DNA of 64,000 bases from Sipunculus nudus (Eukaryota; Annelida; Sipuncula; Golfingiida; Sipunculidae). Location: the NCBI GenBank assembly GCA_026874595.1, contig CM049319.1:2628101-2692100 (forward strand), written 5' to 3'. The position numbers and the translations under genes were made by a program. Below are positions 12,270 to 24,500 of the stretch, in pieces (position 1 is the first letter of the stretch; each line of letters begins with the position of its first letter). The notes under the pieces were generated by a model, which was not told the origin of the DNA, did no database searches, and worked only from the letters and a program-made list of their open reading frames with translations.

Positions 12270-13250
12270 TTCAGCATAGGCTTTGGAGCCCCCATTGTTT
12301 GGCCCAAGTGTGGAGGTCAGTGTGACCTTTTTTGTGAAATGACGTAAATTCCATCATTTTGCCTGGAAAATCCATTGTATTTCTTCTCAATCTACGTGCC
12401 TCGCGTGAAAACAACTGTGACTTCATTTCTTAATTGAGTGTGTTTAGTAATAAGGGTCATTATTGTGTAATTTTTACAGATAAGGGAATTAATTATAATG
12501 CTATTCATTTTAGTGAGAACGGTTGGGAATGTAGACTACTTATACTGACAACCTAAAGGAGAGTCGGATTTGGAACATACCATTTTTTATATTGGTCAAT
12601 GTGTATAATTATATACGACTGACATCAGGTCAGTTTTCTGTAAATTGATTGTTCATGGTAATATTTATTTATAATTAAAACTTTAACTTCAATTAAGTTT
12701 GAAAATTGTATATCCTTTGCCTCTCAGTAGGCCTATGTGTTTCGTGCTTTATACCATGCACACCAATGGTTTTGTGTAAAAACCCAGTCCCTACCTGCTC
12801 CCTCTCGGGCGCTTACATTTGCAGAATATGCTCCACATTTAAAAACGCTAAAAATTACGATATATGTATATTTATATATACACATATATACACACTGCAT
12901 CCATCATCATCTTTCAAATTCCGAAATATCTATTCCCCCCCCCCCCCCCACACACACACTTTTGATCTGCTTCCTATGCCTCTGTTATCTGCCTTCTTTA
13001 GTTTGTGTATGGTGCAGGGGTAAAAAGCGTATTGACGACCGGTCTGATTTCCGAGTAATGTATGCTGTTTAAAAATATCTGATGTTCTGAAAAAGAAGAG
13101 AACATTTTTTATACCCCACCCTTTTCCGAAACATGCCAAGACGTCATCTGACGGTAAAACGTGGCATATATTGTGAGTCTATTACAGATAATCATGTATG
13201 ATAACGCTGCATTTTTTCGTACAGACTGTACATGAGAAGGTGACATACCC

Positions 13251-13268
13251 CCCCCCCCCCCCCCCCCC
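13251..13268. repeat. C homopolymer shared with copy B
   Basis: A run of 18 C. C runs occupy the matching places at 36186-36201 and 38791-38803, so the tract predates the duplications. Confidence 0.85.
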
Positions 13269-13378
13269 TTTCAAGAAGGCGCCACCTGACGATGTAAAGT
13301 GACAGCATTTTGGGAGTCTATGAATGACCTTATATTACAATAAAATTCCTTCTTTTTATTTAGTCTGCACGTCAGAGG

Positions 13379-16300
13379 ATGGGACCAGTCTACGACATCT
13401 GTATAATAGGGGCGGGTATGATAGGGTCGGCGGCAGCACGTCACGTGATACAAATAGTAGCAACCAGTAAGGTGTGCATTATTGGACCAGGAGAACCTCA
13501 GGTAGGACAATTACAACGATATTCTCTAATTAAGTTTGGGGAACCTGCTGAGGTAGTACAAATACATCGATATACTCTAATTAAGTTTGGGTAACCTAAG
13601 GTAGTACAAATAATCGATATTCTCTAATTAAGGTTGGGGAACCTAAGGTAATACAAATACATCGATATTCTCTAATTAAGGTTTGGGAACCTAAGGTAGT
13701 ACAAATACATCGATATTCTCTAATTAAGTTTGCAATCAGTGAGATTCCGTTTCTGGTAAATCTAAAGACCCTGAATTCTAAAACGGTTAAAAAAGAAAAG
13801 CCTATATTTAAGCTTTTCACTTGCCATCTGAAGTCCTAATAACAAACAAATTATGAACAGAATACATATAACTTTATGACCTTTTAGCAATTGTTTAAGA
13901 CGTGCGAACATCATGTTAACGAATGGGATTTAAATACCAGATTATTGGGATTCGTAACTCCTGAGTTGCACCAGAGCTGTGGAATAAACTTCCTAGCAGC
14001 AGTACAGGAGCAAAAAGACTTTCTAGTTTCAAAAAATTACTTTTTAGCCCTACTTTGAATCTACACATTAGCTGCAATAATTTTAATTGTGCAACAGTGA
14101 ATTATATTTTAAACTTTTGTTTTCTATCAGTCTTCTAAATTCTTTCGTTCATTATTATCTCTTGTCTAGTTGTTTCATCAAATCTCATAGTTTTTTTAAT
14201 ATCTTATAAGTTTATACTGCATACGATTTCGTTATTATTAATTTTATTTTGACAATCACCTATATAAGATTTTTTGTTTATTATTATATAAGAAATGTAT
14301 ATTGTAAAACCCTTTAATATAAAAGTATAATAATGGTATAAAAATCTATGAAAATGCGTTTTATTCCTGCATATAGCTAATATCATCAAGACCTGTATGG
14401 TTCAGCATCTAGATATGTTCATTACACAATATCTAAGTATCGTTTACAAATTTTAGCCTCAAAAATAGCTGTCATCAGCTGGGTATTACAATATCTATAT
14501 TAATCATCACACTGTAGAAATAACGCACAAATCATGAATTTGTTGAAATAAAATCGTTAAATTCATTGTATTTTGATACACAGATGAGGTCAGCAGACGG
14601 CAAGCGAAGTATTTTTGGCGCGCATTATGATGAGGGCCGCATCACACGCCAAACAGCCAGCGACCCGGTGTGGTCATTATTAGCCAAGAGATCAATAGAC
14701 AGATACAGGGACCTGGAGCGGCAAACAGGTATGGTATAGTTGTAGGACAACCTGGTGAATTTGTTATGTGTTACATTATATCGTAGACAATCAGATTCAG
14801 ATTTCGCGAACATTCAAAGTCCGAGTTCAAACGAATTTTAATTTCTAAGTTCTCACTCGCCTTAATAGTCAGTTTAGTCAATGCTTAGACGGTTTGATAG
14901 AACAAGTTATTAATACCACTTGAATGAAACTAAAGAGAGGGCAATGAATCCTGCATCAACTATTAATACAAGGCAGGAAAACAACAAAAGGCAAATATTT
15001 CACATTTTCATCTCAGCTGACTGTAAGTCAACTGAGCAACAGCGATCACCCCATGTCTGTCGTCCATCCGGCAACTGTCCGTTAACAGGGCACAAATGAT
15101 AACTGTTAGACCTAGCAACTTTTAACTTGACATCCTCAGAGGTCTTTCAAAGTTCTTAAAAATCTTAAATTTGATCACTGCGACCTATTTCCCCGAGTTA
15201 TGCGGCCTGTTTGGACTCCCCAGAATAAATAAAAATTGATACAAAGGCTCCTGTATCTCGATAAATAACACATGGTTTTCCATAATATTTTCCTTGAATA
15301 TTGATCATGCACAGTTTCATCAGTTTTTGAAGACTGGTGGTATCACCTTTATTTTTCGAATTTTTACGCATGTTCCCTCTGTTCTTAATAGCAGTCGGAT
15401 GAGAGGATTTTTTCTTTCACAGGGCACAAATCGTAACTGTTGGACCTAGAAACCTCTTACATAGTATCCAGGGATGTCCTTGAAAATCACCATTAGACCC
15501 CTGAAATTTGACACAATTGTAATCATTGGATCGATCTCCACATGGGGGAATCTAGGGATTCTTGACTTTATTTGCATAAATTACTTGCTTTTTTTATTTA
15601 AATACCTCTAATATCACAACCCAGCCATTATATCAGTCAGCTGAGCGTCATGCCCCATGGGTCATTTGTTAAATATAAGCACAGAAATTGAAGAGAGCAT
15701 TTGAATTTCTGTTTAAAAAGTGGAGTTTATGTTAGACATTCAAATTTTTTATTAACCTCTTCTCGCATCACCTTTGCGTTCCTATGCATGTTTTGTTTCT
15801 TTAACAAGGGATCCGCTTCTTCGAGGACGTAGGATACTTAAGCGTGGCGCCAGAGACAAAACTATACAGCACACAAACAGAAATAACTGTACGAGAAAAT
15901 AACGTACCTGCAGCTGTGGGGAAGTGGTCGGACATAAAATCGACTTACCATTTTGAGTATTTATGTTTTGATAAAGATGACAAGGCGATTCTGGAACACG
16001 GTCAGTCCGGATATATAAACCCACGTGCACTGGTGGCGGCTGAGCTATTGGTTGCACAGAAAAGAGGATGTGACGTCATCCGTGATATTGTGAACGACGT
16101 CACCGAAGTTGTCGAAGATGGAGGACGATTCATGCATATTCAAACGGAGAATGGTCGAAAAGTCAAGGCTAGAAGAATATTAATCGCAGCAGGCGCGTTT
16201 GCGTTATTCAAAAATTTGTTTCCCCCTGGAATAAAACCAAACCTGTGGCTGGCGCCCCAAACTTGCGTTCTCGCTGAAGTGGAAAAAGAGGATCTCAAGC

Positions 16301-17817
16301 GCTTTTGGTAAGAGAATATCATGATTTATATAACCACTTGTGTCTTCATGCGCTTTACTTCGTAGAAGAAAATGGACCAAATGTTTATCTTAACTAACTC
16401 CTTTTTCCGGCTTATAGTACTTCTTATCAGGAGGCACCCGGATAATTTTGTCGTACGCTATATAAGCCACTTCAAGACTTGTGCATATACAGGGTCGAGG
16501 ATAACGGATTTGCACAGGGGGAGGGGCTTATATACAGGAGAGTGGGGGGGGGGGGGGGTTGTTGAATCGTTTTTAAAATCTAGGTTGTAATGGTTCAATC
16601 TTTGGTTGTTCCGTTGTTGTTTTCGGGATTAAGCCTTTATGCTTTGACACGCACACATCCAGTCCTGACCTTAATGTTAACGTTATTCCAAAAGCTTTAA
16701 TTCATTTTTTCTTCAGAGTTAAAAGAAACTGTTATCATGGTTTAATGAAATCACTGTAATAAATCTTTATCATGCAGGAGGATGCCCTGTGTGTCGTACA
16801 GACAACCGTCAGAAACTGACGCTGCTGCTATTGGCTGTTATATTTTGCCGCCAATTAAATACCCGGATGGTTTGTACATTTTTACCCTCTTACAATTATG
16901 AAAATTTAAAATTCCAATTCATTAGAAAAATCATTCAGTGTATACATCCGGTATCTCTATCAGCCCCTATTTATAATGTCAAACCAGAAATATGTCTTAA
17001 TTAAAAAAAATCATTACTCGACATTTTTGTTTTAGTAATTTAAGTGTACCTGAAATTAATATTTGCTTCTCAGGGAGATACTACATAAAACTGGGTCACT
17101 TGGACCAGTACAACCCCACGGCCACTACTGAAGAGGACGTAAAACGATGGTACTGTAAACCAGCCCCGACTGCATATAGGGAAGGACTGATTGATTTGTT
17201 GAGGCAGGTACTACCAGGTAAGATTTATAAATAAAAAAACGAGCATAATATAAATATATATATATACATTTTTTTATAATTTTGACATGTCTGTATAAAT
17301 TCTATTCTCTATGAATTCCTAGGCCCCCCCCCCCCCCAATGTAGATCATAAAAAAATCTCGTATTTTATAAGCTATTCCCATCATATCACAAACAAAACT
17401 TGGGCTGCACAAATTCCATGCACTTCCATTTTAACTATTTATTAATTAATTAGCGAGAATACATGTAGGTAAAGCATGTATGCAACTATTTATTTATTAA
17501 TTAGTGAGATTACAATATTTACATATATATGCCTAATCAAACATTTATAGTTTATACGGTGCTGTTTTTCTGTCGCAGATTTTAAGCCAGTGTCTATTTC
17601 TACCGACACCTGCGTCACAACACGGACCCCCGACAGACGACCCTACATTGACATGGTCACTCCGAGGCTAGGGGTCGCTATTGGCGGGAACGGATACGCC
17701 GCCAAGTCATGTGATGAAATCGGTCGTCTGGCAGCAGAGATGCTGGTGTACGGAAAGATAATAGATCCAGTACTTTATCAGGAACATTTCAAATTCAGGG
17801 CAGCATCAAATCTCTAA
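13379..17817 (+). CDS. FAD-dependent oxidoreductase (DAO / sarcosine-oxidase-like)
   Basis: Six exons join in frame to 413 residues: 13379-13501, 14584-14728, 15809-16307, 16778-16869, 17074-17217 and 17579-17817 (TAA). Every border is GT-AG and the phases agree. The N-terminal YDICIIGAGMIGSAAARHV is a Rossmann dinucleotide-binding motif (GAGMIG at 11-16). Exon 2 has the DEGRITR stretch, exon 4 has CYILPPIKYPDG (Cys276), and exon 6 has the C-terminal FAD-contact motif GVAIGGNGYAAKSCDEIGRL. The family (DAO fold, PF01266) oxidises secondary or N-methyl amines such as sarcosine and releases H2O2; the substrate here is not determined. No signal peptide or peroxisomal SKL tail is seen (ends ASNL). 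It is transcribed toward the receptor gene. Intron 1 holds a tandem repeat of the exon 1 donor region and a LINE tail. A broken copy lies at 39372-44391. Confidence 0.92.
13490..13735 (+). repeat. Tandem repeat of the exon 1/intron 1 junction, ~47-51 bp x5
   Basis: Five head-to-tail units, each starting with a GGGGAACCT...AGGTAG stretch and ending CTCTAATTAAG. The first unit contains the true splice donor of the oxidoreductase, so later units carry copies of the last exon bases and a GGTA(G/A) donor-like site. The pseudogene in copy B has one unit only, so the expansion is specific to copy A. Confidence 0.85.
13925..14065 (+). mobile_element. LINE 3' ORF remnant in intron 1
   Basis: The + strand reads APELWNKLPSSSTGAKRLSS then FKKLLF, after a nonsense codon. 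This WNxLP...FKxxL pattern is the usual C-terminal tail of CR1/jockey-type reverse transcriptase ORFs. Only the last ~45 codons are recognisable. Confidence 0.6.
14729..15808 (+). other. Intron 2 of the oxidoreductase
   Basis: GT-AG intron of about 1.1 kb. Its middle (about 15040-15560) contains two loosely related blocks (GGGCACAAATGATAACTGTT at 15089 and GGGCACAAATCGTAACTGTT at 15422), which look like a dispersed or tandem non-coding repeat. No gene seen. Confidence 0.55.
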
Positions 17818-19123
17818 GGAGGTAGTATATGTCTGACAGGTAGCATACATCTCCATCCTTGATCCTTAATCGTTATATTAAACTATATACTGGCATTCAG
17901 TCCTTCCGGAATTGCAAACTCCGAGCATTACATCTTGAATGAAATTTGTTTATATATATGGATAGGGGGTTTCATAATCACTATTAATCTGTAACAGTAT
18001 CATTTCATGTTATTATATATAAAACGCGCCACTATCAAAGGATAGTATTTCTAATTTTAAATTTAACAGTCAGGATTTTGATAGCATTGCTTTTAACAAA
18101 AGTGAAGTTTACTCATTTACAGGCTGCAAACTCTGGGCGGGGGTGGGGTATCCCGGATTTCTCAGAAATATTTCCATTTCTGTTACTAATAATTATAATG
18201 TTTCATATGTATAGGACACAGAATTTCATTCTCCCTAAAAGGGGGTAGTATTTCATAGGCCAGCATAATTCAAGTAATGCAAGACATGAAGTTAATGTGG
18301 TTGATATATGGAACGGGCTAACCACGTTGGGAAATAAACGATGCATAGCGATCCTAGCGACAGCTAATGCTTGACGTATTGGTATCAATGATATTCTCTT
18401 GTCATGCGGAAAATTTAAAAACTTCTTCAATTTGAACATGATTCTGAGGCTGTGTATGTGATTAGGCATCATTGGTGTAGGGGACTACGTAGCATCACCG
18501 AATCGTATGGTAAAAAGTAATTTAGACCAAGTGTGTGCGGTCAGGAAAATTATTTCTGTATTGATCCATGAATACCTTACTAAGAATGCATAATCAGCAC
18601 TTGCCACAAATAGTACATATTTTTTATTAAAGCCGTATATAATATCAGTACAAGCAAACGCTAACACGGAATTTTAAACATTATTAACAATATCCAATCA
18701 TTCAAATTGGAGGTTGTTAAGGTAAATTAATGTTTGAATATAATTCTTAAAATTAAAACATTGACTGAACAAATAAACTTACAGGATGTACTGGAAATAT
18801 GTGTTTTTGCACTAAATAAAAAAAAGTATCTTTAAAAATTTGTGCTTGGATTTATTTTCGGGATGTAAATTACATGATACGCAAAATTTCCCAGCCGGTA
18901 ATACAATGGGAATGATCCTATACATTATTGGTGCCTGACCCGAAAGTCCTTGCAATTTTGTCCTGGTGGAATTTCAGATTATTCGCGGCTATGAAAAACA
19001 AATTCTACTTGGTTATAATATACGCGTTAGTCTGGTTTTATAAAATCACACAATATCTCAATGTCATTATTGAAGGTAAACATGTTTTACATCCGTGTAG
19101 GTCTGTGAAAATATTGAATTATG
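17818..19123. other. Convergent intergenic region between oxidoreductase and receptor
   Basis: Holds the 3' ends of both genes. AATAAA at 18333 (+) could serve the oxidoreductase. TTTATT at 18851 and 18623 gives AATAAA on the minus strand for the receptor. The 18.6-18.9 kb part is still recognisable in copy B at about 45.2-45.8 kb. No further gene. Confidence 0.5.
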
Positions 19124-21502
19124 CTACACGTCTGTCGCTTCAATCTGAACACGTCTTGGAGGATCAAGACTTCTAATACTTGTCTGACTATCTGATGAAA
19201 ATCCGCGGAGAAAGTTCATTCCAGCTGCCCTAACCGATAGCAAACACATCGTGCTGAGAGCTAAAAGAAATCCTTGGGCAGCGAACAGGAGAGAAAATAT
19301 TCCAATACAAAGCCAATTTTCAGTAAAATGACCGAAAAACCACATGACCCACGTCAACCCCATCACTACAAACAGGCGAATGAAGAGAACGATATCTCTC
19401 TTATCAGGTGCTAACGCCACCTGGTTTGACCTAGATTTGATCAAGAAAATAAGCGATACTACAAAAGATATGATGTTTAAACAAGCCGAGATAGCAGCTG
19501 GGGTCACAAAGAAAATGAAAAGTGGGTAAGTATTCCCTATCCAGCAATTAGCTCTCCCATACCCAGGCCGGAATTGATCCGGGACGGGGGCATGGTCGAT
19601 AATCAGAGTTGTTACTGTGCAGAGTGTCGGGATTCCCCAGGCGACCAACGAGTTTTTTATGAACCTGTGCCTGCTGTCTCCTACGAGACGAAGACGCCAA
19701 GTGGAATAAGACATTTTACAAATACTCACTGAGAGAACGGACATCCATACAAATGTTGCCAGGAAGCTCCAATGTTTTCCAACACTGGCAACATAACATA
19801 AAGTTTTGTGTTTTGTATACGTCGGTGATAAAATCAGAATCATAATTGACGTTTCCATAGCAACTGCTAAACTTGTGTGTATTTTGCCCATAGGTTGACG
19901 GAGCTCAGGTATACACAGGGGTGCAGCAATTCGCAAAGCCAGGAATGTAAATGAAATAAAGAGAGCTGTGATCCATATCATATTTAACATCTTTCTCACA
20001 TGAGATAATGTACCCCCTTGTTTTTCGATACCATCCAAGCATATCAGAAACGTGTTCCTGCGAGCTAAGATTACTTGTGATTCGTTAAAAGTTTGGTTGT
20101 AACCAACCAGTATGAAATCATGGCCTACCGCTTTAATTTCTGTACCTGCGTATTCGTACCATGAACAGTTGGACTTTTGTAGAGCTTCATTCTTATAGCA
20201 TTTCTTTCGATCAACTAATACTTCACAGATATTGGTTCTATCAAATACACGCCGGCAGCGAAGGTGGCGCCACCTATGTCCGTGTGAGCATGTCGGTTCT
20301 GTCTTCCACTCATTATTGTCAGCGTTAGGTCCTAGGGAAAAGAGGATCGGTATACTCCATTCTATGTTAAAATGGTCGCCAGGGGAAGAGACAGGTGATC
20401 CGCATTCGGTCTTGGAAAATATAGGGTATGCACAAAGCAAGCAGTATATGTTCTTAAAAATTTCTTGTTCATGGTGAAGGGTATTGTACCCTGAAGACGG
20501 ACAAGCGTTTCGTAAGTCTGGGTTAGTACATTCCTCATATTGCTTCTCATTATAAGTATGGCACACTCTAAAACTTGAATTCATCGGTGCTTTCACTAAC
20601 AGCTGGCATTCAGGCTCCTTGCCTTGTAAAATGCTGCTAATTAGTTCCCCCTTTGATAAGTTTGCGAATTTGTCCTCGAAGAAATTAACCTGGCGAACAT
20701 CTTGGAATCTCGGTCGCTGACAGTAGACCTCAACTCTCCAAGACTGCATATTCCGTATATCATTACACACGGCACAGTGGACATTAGAATAATGAAGTCC
20801 GGAGTTCAAATCAGTTACTGGTACAAACCCATAAGGAGAGTCGGTTGATACGTTACAAGCAGTGGCCTCATTTGGACAGTCGGTGATTATTTTAACTTGT
20901 GAAGTGAGAGTATCATCCAGATTACTTCGTGGGAATCCACGAAGTGCACAGACTGATTCTGGAGTGTGCTGATTCGGTCCCCCCCAGGCTGAAGCTTGCT
21001 TATACTCCTGGGGACACTGTTCCCGAAAATCCAGACAGCAATCCTGGTAATACAAACATGATGTATCACAAGAACAGCTGTCCTCCAGCGACCCCGTTCT
21101 CTGACCACAACGGTTTCTGCATCTTGCACAATCCGGTAGACGTAACTCAAGCTCCTGACGGGTTGGTAAACCACTGACCAGCCAAGATGGGAAGTGTGGG
21201 TCCTCGTTTGTTGAAACACTTGTCACGGTTGGAACTGTCGTACTTATTGACGGCAGAACTTCTGTTGTAGAATTAGGTTTTGTATTCTGCTTTGGAGGTT
21301 TGTCCGTACTCTGCTTCGTTAATGTTACATTTATATGGTTAAAGCCGGTTATCTTCTTCGACACAGTGAGCCAAGGGACTGTACTGACCTTACGGTTCAC
21401 TACTGCTTTATCATTCTCCTTATGTGTTCTTGAAACTTCGCCCATAAACACAGGTAACAAATGTATCACTAACATCCATGACACAGCCACACAATATCCC
21501 AT
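19124..21502 (-). CDS. Somatomedin B / Methuselah-like 7TM receptor
   Basis: One uninterrupted 792-codon frame on the minus strand; an in-frame TAA lies 18 bp upstream of the ATG. Residues 1-22 form a signal peptide. A Ser/Thr-rich linker (about 60-100) precedes a somatomedin B domain at 125-163 whose cysteines (CARC..C....CSC...C....CC......C) fit the family knot. A long Cys-containing ectodomain follows. From about residue 505 there are seven hydrophobic segments (MIWITALFISFTFLALRIAA, then a SVSICKMSY segment, LTWVMWFFG and others) of the secretin/adhesion class, nearest in layout to Methuselah-like receptors. I see no clear GPS cleavage motif. It would act at the plasma membrane through G proteins; the ligand is unknown. 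It is intronless over the coding region, which is unusual for this class. It converges with the oxidoreductase. A decayed copy lies at 46015-48113. Confidence 0.9.
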   Translation of the reverse strand: MGYCVAVSWMLVIHLLPVFMGEVSRTHKENDKAVVNRKVSTVPWLTVSKKITGFNHINVTLTKQSTDKPPKQNTKPNSTTEVLPSISTTVPTVTSVSTNEDPHFPSWLVSGLPTRQELELRLPDCARCRNRCGQRTGSLEDSCSCDTSCLYYQDCCLDFREQCPQEYKQASAWGGPNQHTPESVCALRGFPRSNLDDTLTSQVKIITDCPNEATACNVSTDSPYGFVPVTDLNSGLHYSNVHCAVCNDIRNMQSWRVEVYCQRPRFQDVRQVNFFEDKFANLSKGELISSILQGKEPECQLLVKAPMNSSFRVCHTYNEKQYEECTNPDLRNACPSSGYNTLHHEQEIFKNIYCLLCAYPIFSKTECGSPVSSPGDHFNIEWSIPILFSLGPNADNNEWKTEPTCSHGHRWRHLRCRRVFDRTNICEVLVDRKKCYKNEALQKSNCSWYEYAGTEIKAVGHDFILVGYNQTFNESQVILARRNTFLICLDGIEKQGGTLSHVRKMLNMIWITALFISFTFLALRIAAPLCIPELRQPMGKIHTSLAVAMETSIMILILSPTYTKHKTLCYVASVGKHWSFLATFVWMSVLSVSICKMSYSTWRLRLVGDSRHRFIKNSLVAWGIPTLCTVTTLIIDHAPVPDQFRPGYGRANCWIGNTYPLFIFFVTPAAISACLNIISFVVSLIFLIKSRSNQVALAPDKRDIVLFIRLFVVMGLTWVMWFFGHFTENWLCIGIFSLLFAAQGFLLALSTMCLLSVRAAGMNFLRGFSSDSQTSIRSLDPPRRVQIEATDV

Positions 21503-24500
21503 CGTTAGCCTGCGCAGACATTAGTTTCCAAAAAAAAACTGAACCTTTTTTTGAGTCCAAAAGACACTGGACTTCCGATAATTTACTTGAATAATTTACC
21601 TGCTTTTGACGAAACCATTACGTGCAATTATTATTTGCTTCACCAAATTGAACTGTAGATCCAGAAACACCCCACAGTACACCGGAAGAGCGTAGCACCG
21701 GCTGTCCACACTCCATTATGTATTGGGCTTTTATTGTTTTTGGCACGGGCTGTTTGCCGTAGACACTGCTCCCAATCTCCCCTTTCGTGATTACGTGACA
21801 GGAATCATTTAAGCCTGTGTCGGTGTATAGGACGCTTTTATTTGTGAAGCCATGGATAATGCTTAAAATTGGTATCAGACAGGTCCATCAGGGGAAACGT
21901 TTTTCTAACATTTGGCGATACATTTAACTCCACATGCTATTGACTAAATGGAAGCTGATAAAGTTTACAAATATATAAATATAGAATTATTAAACTTTAG
22001 TTCATATTTAAAAATGTCATGATTCTTACATCTGTATTAGGAACAATATACACGGTAACTACAGAACATCACACTGGGGAATGTATTGAAGATTTAGTGC
22101 AAATGAATTAAGTGCCTGATCTTTTTGGCTGATGTTGAGAGCTCTTTGATATAATTTGTATTTTTTATGTCTTTATTTACTCTTCTCGGGTGTTCTATGT
22201 ATACTAGACAGAAAGTATCTACATTGAGTACATCAGCAACCTTTTCATCTGCTTTGCTGGTTGCCCTTTACTGATAATGCCACAAAGAACTTCCTGTTTA
22301 GGGGCATAGAGGCTTGAGATAGACCAACCTGCCAGCCCAGGCTTAACCACTCAACCTCAAAGTCTGCAGGGATTAAGCTTGGTAATTACCCCTGTCTGGC
22401 TAGCTTTCTGTCGTGACAGAAGTGACAGCTTTGTACAAATAACTGTCCCAAGCCTGGTATCCATTTCCTGTATCATACATGTACCGGAGTACCTTATACC
22501 AGGTACAGGTACTTCAGATCAGGGTACATGTACTAAGTACTTCCTGATCATGACAGACAGATACAAGTATTGGTACAGGTACTCTTAATTGTGTCCGTCC
22601 GTCCGTCTGTTCGTTTACCATTGTTATGCGGCGCGATATCTCGAAAAACTTTACTTAGATCTACTTCGAATTGTAGTAGCAGGTGCATCTTTATTGTCAC
22701 ACTTGAATGATTTTTTTTTTATATTTTTAATGATTTTTTATACAAAAGTTTTACATTTCAAATGCGACACGATTTTTCAAAAAGTTTTACAGGGATCTAC
22801 TTGTATTTTTAGTAGCAGGTTCATCTTATGTGTCTCCAGAGCTGATTAGTTTTTCTGTAACACATGAATGATTTTTTGGAGCCAGAGCCAAAGCTTTGCT
22901 GTTACACTTGAATGATTTTTGGATATTTTTCTAGATTTGATTATATGGAATGTTTACATTTCATATACGAAAAGATGATTAAAAATCTTTTACAGGGATC
23001 TACTTCTATTAATTGTAGCAGTTTCATCCTATTGGTCTCAAGAGGTGATTAGTTATTTTTTTTGTCACACTTGAATGATTTTTCTATATCTTTTATGAAT
23101 TTTATACAACATTTTTACATTTCATATGCGACACGATTTCTCAAACGATTTTACAGTGATCTACTTTTATTTATAGTAACAGGTGCATCTTTTGGGTCTC
23201 CAGGGCTGATTAGGCTGTTGTTCACACTTGGTTCCATTTTGGATTTTTTTATGAATTCATAATTCTTTTGCTTTTTTTATGAATTTCGAAATTCTATACA
23301 TTTGATATGCAATGCAAGATTTAAAAAACTATCACTCAAATGCATGCCTCCTCAAGATGGCGGGAATATCTCAAAGGCCTTACCTGAACAAGTTTAGGTC
23401 ACAGGTTAACGGATTGTGGGATTTATTTCTCAATTTTTATACTTAATATGAAACATTATATGCAATGTAAGTATTTTAAAAAAGTGTTACAACAATCCTG
23501 TTCCAATTAACTAGGCGGGTATATTTTATTGTCATCTATACTTGAATAGGTTTGGATGCACTCTAATCTTATTTTGTGATTTTTTGATACCCTTCTTTGC
23601 TTCAGCTTCGATTACAGAGCAAAGTGCACAATTCTCTCTTAAGTCACCGTATTGGCAGCAGATAACTGACCTTAATTGTTGTCGGTCAATTCTGTGAGGG
23701 TGTGTGTATGTCGCTGTGTGTCCACAACAAAGCTGAAGATTGGTCTAACTGATTTTAATGATATGTGACATATAGGTTTGTAATATGTACATCTGGAAAC
23801 AATTAATTGTTGGTATTCATCTCTGGACAAATAACCCCTGGATGAGCATTTTCTTGGTATTGACAACGTTCTTTCCATCTGTTATCGATGGGATGAGATC
23901 ATACAGCCATCTATGCACTAGATCAATATCACCACGCCATGTGCAGTTTGGTGAAAGCTGGCAGAAAGTCAACATATACTGCATGAATGATTTCTTTTTT
24001 TTTTTTTTCTTATTCTAAACCCGATATTCTTATGCAACGCGATATCTCAAAAACTTACTTATATCTAGAAACATGAAAGTTCAGTCCGTACCTATTACAA
24101 AATCGGTTAATAATAAATCAATTAGCGTTTCAACCTCATCGGAGGTCAAATGTGAGGTACATATTCCGTCTTTGCATTCTATCAATTCGGACAGTTAATC
24201 TAAATTCATGGATGTTGTAACCATCATCAACTGTCTCTTAAGTAACTTTATATTTCTAATGTCGCGTTGTATCCCATGTTTGTACATCTGACTTTCCAGA
24301 TATCGTAAGTTGCCTCCATTACACCGAGGTATAAGGAGCTCTGTTTGTAAAAAAATTTACGAAGTCACTTGCAAGATCCTGCATGTTCAGAAATAAATTT
24401 ATAAAGCGTGAGCTGATTATATTTATCAGAGCCAGAGAGCCCGACAATCCATGTACAACATATTTGTGCGATTTATATGCTGAGTGCCATCTATAGGTGA

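Larger units (their letters stand above)
10741..13070. other. Intergenic, duplicated in copy B; no gene
   Basis: Matches 34494-36010 and 37250-38620 in copy B (for example the CAACGCTCTCA stretch at about 11282 and the ATACAACATTTCTGA stretch at about 11599). Contains long (AT)n tracts, a G run near 11852 and a C run at 12935-12949. No ORF has support as a gene. Confidence 0.5.

Noticed and set aside
12737-13072. ORFs of 105 and 111 codons on +
   Set aside because: Both run through a C run and AC repeat, overlap each other in different frames and lack any family feature.
15844-16311. 155-codon ORF as a separate gene
   Set aside because: It is the interior of oxidoreductase exon 3; the frame continues left to the acceptor at 15809 and ends at the donor at 16308.
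22480-22590. GTAC-rich patch as an operator or switch-like array
   Set aside because: Irregular spacing and no conserved unit; more like a decayed microsatellite.
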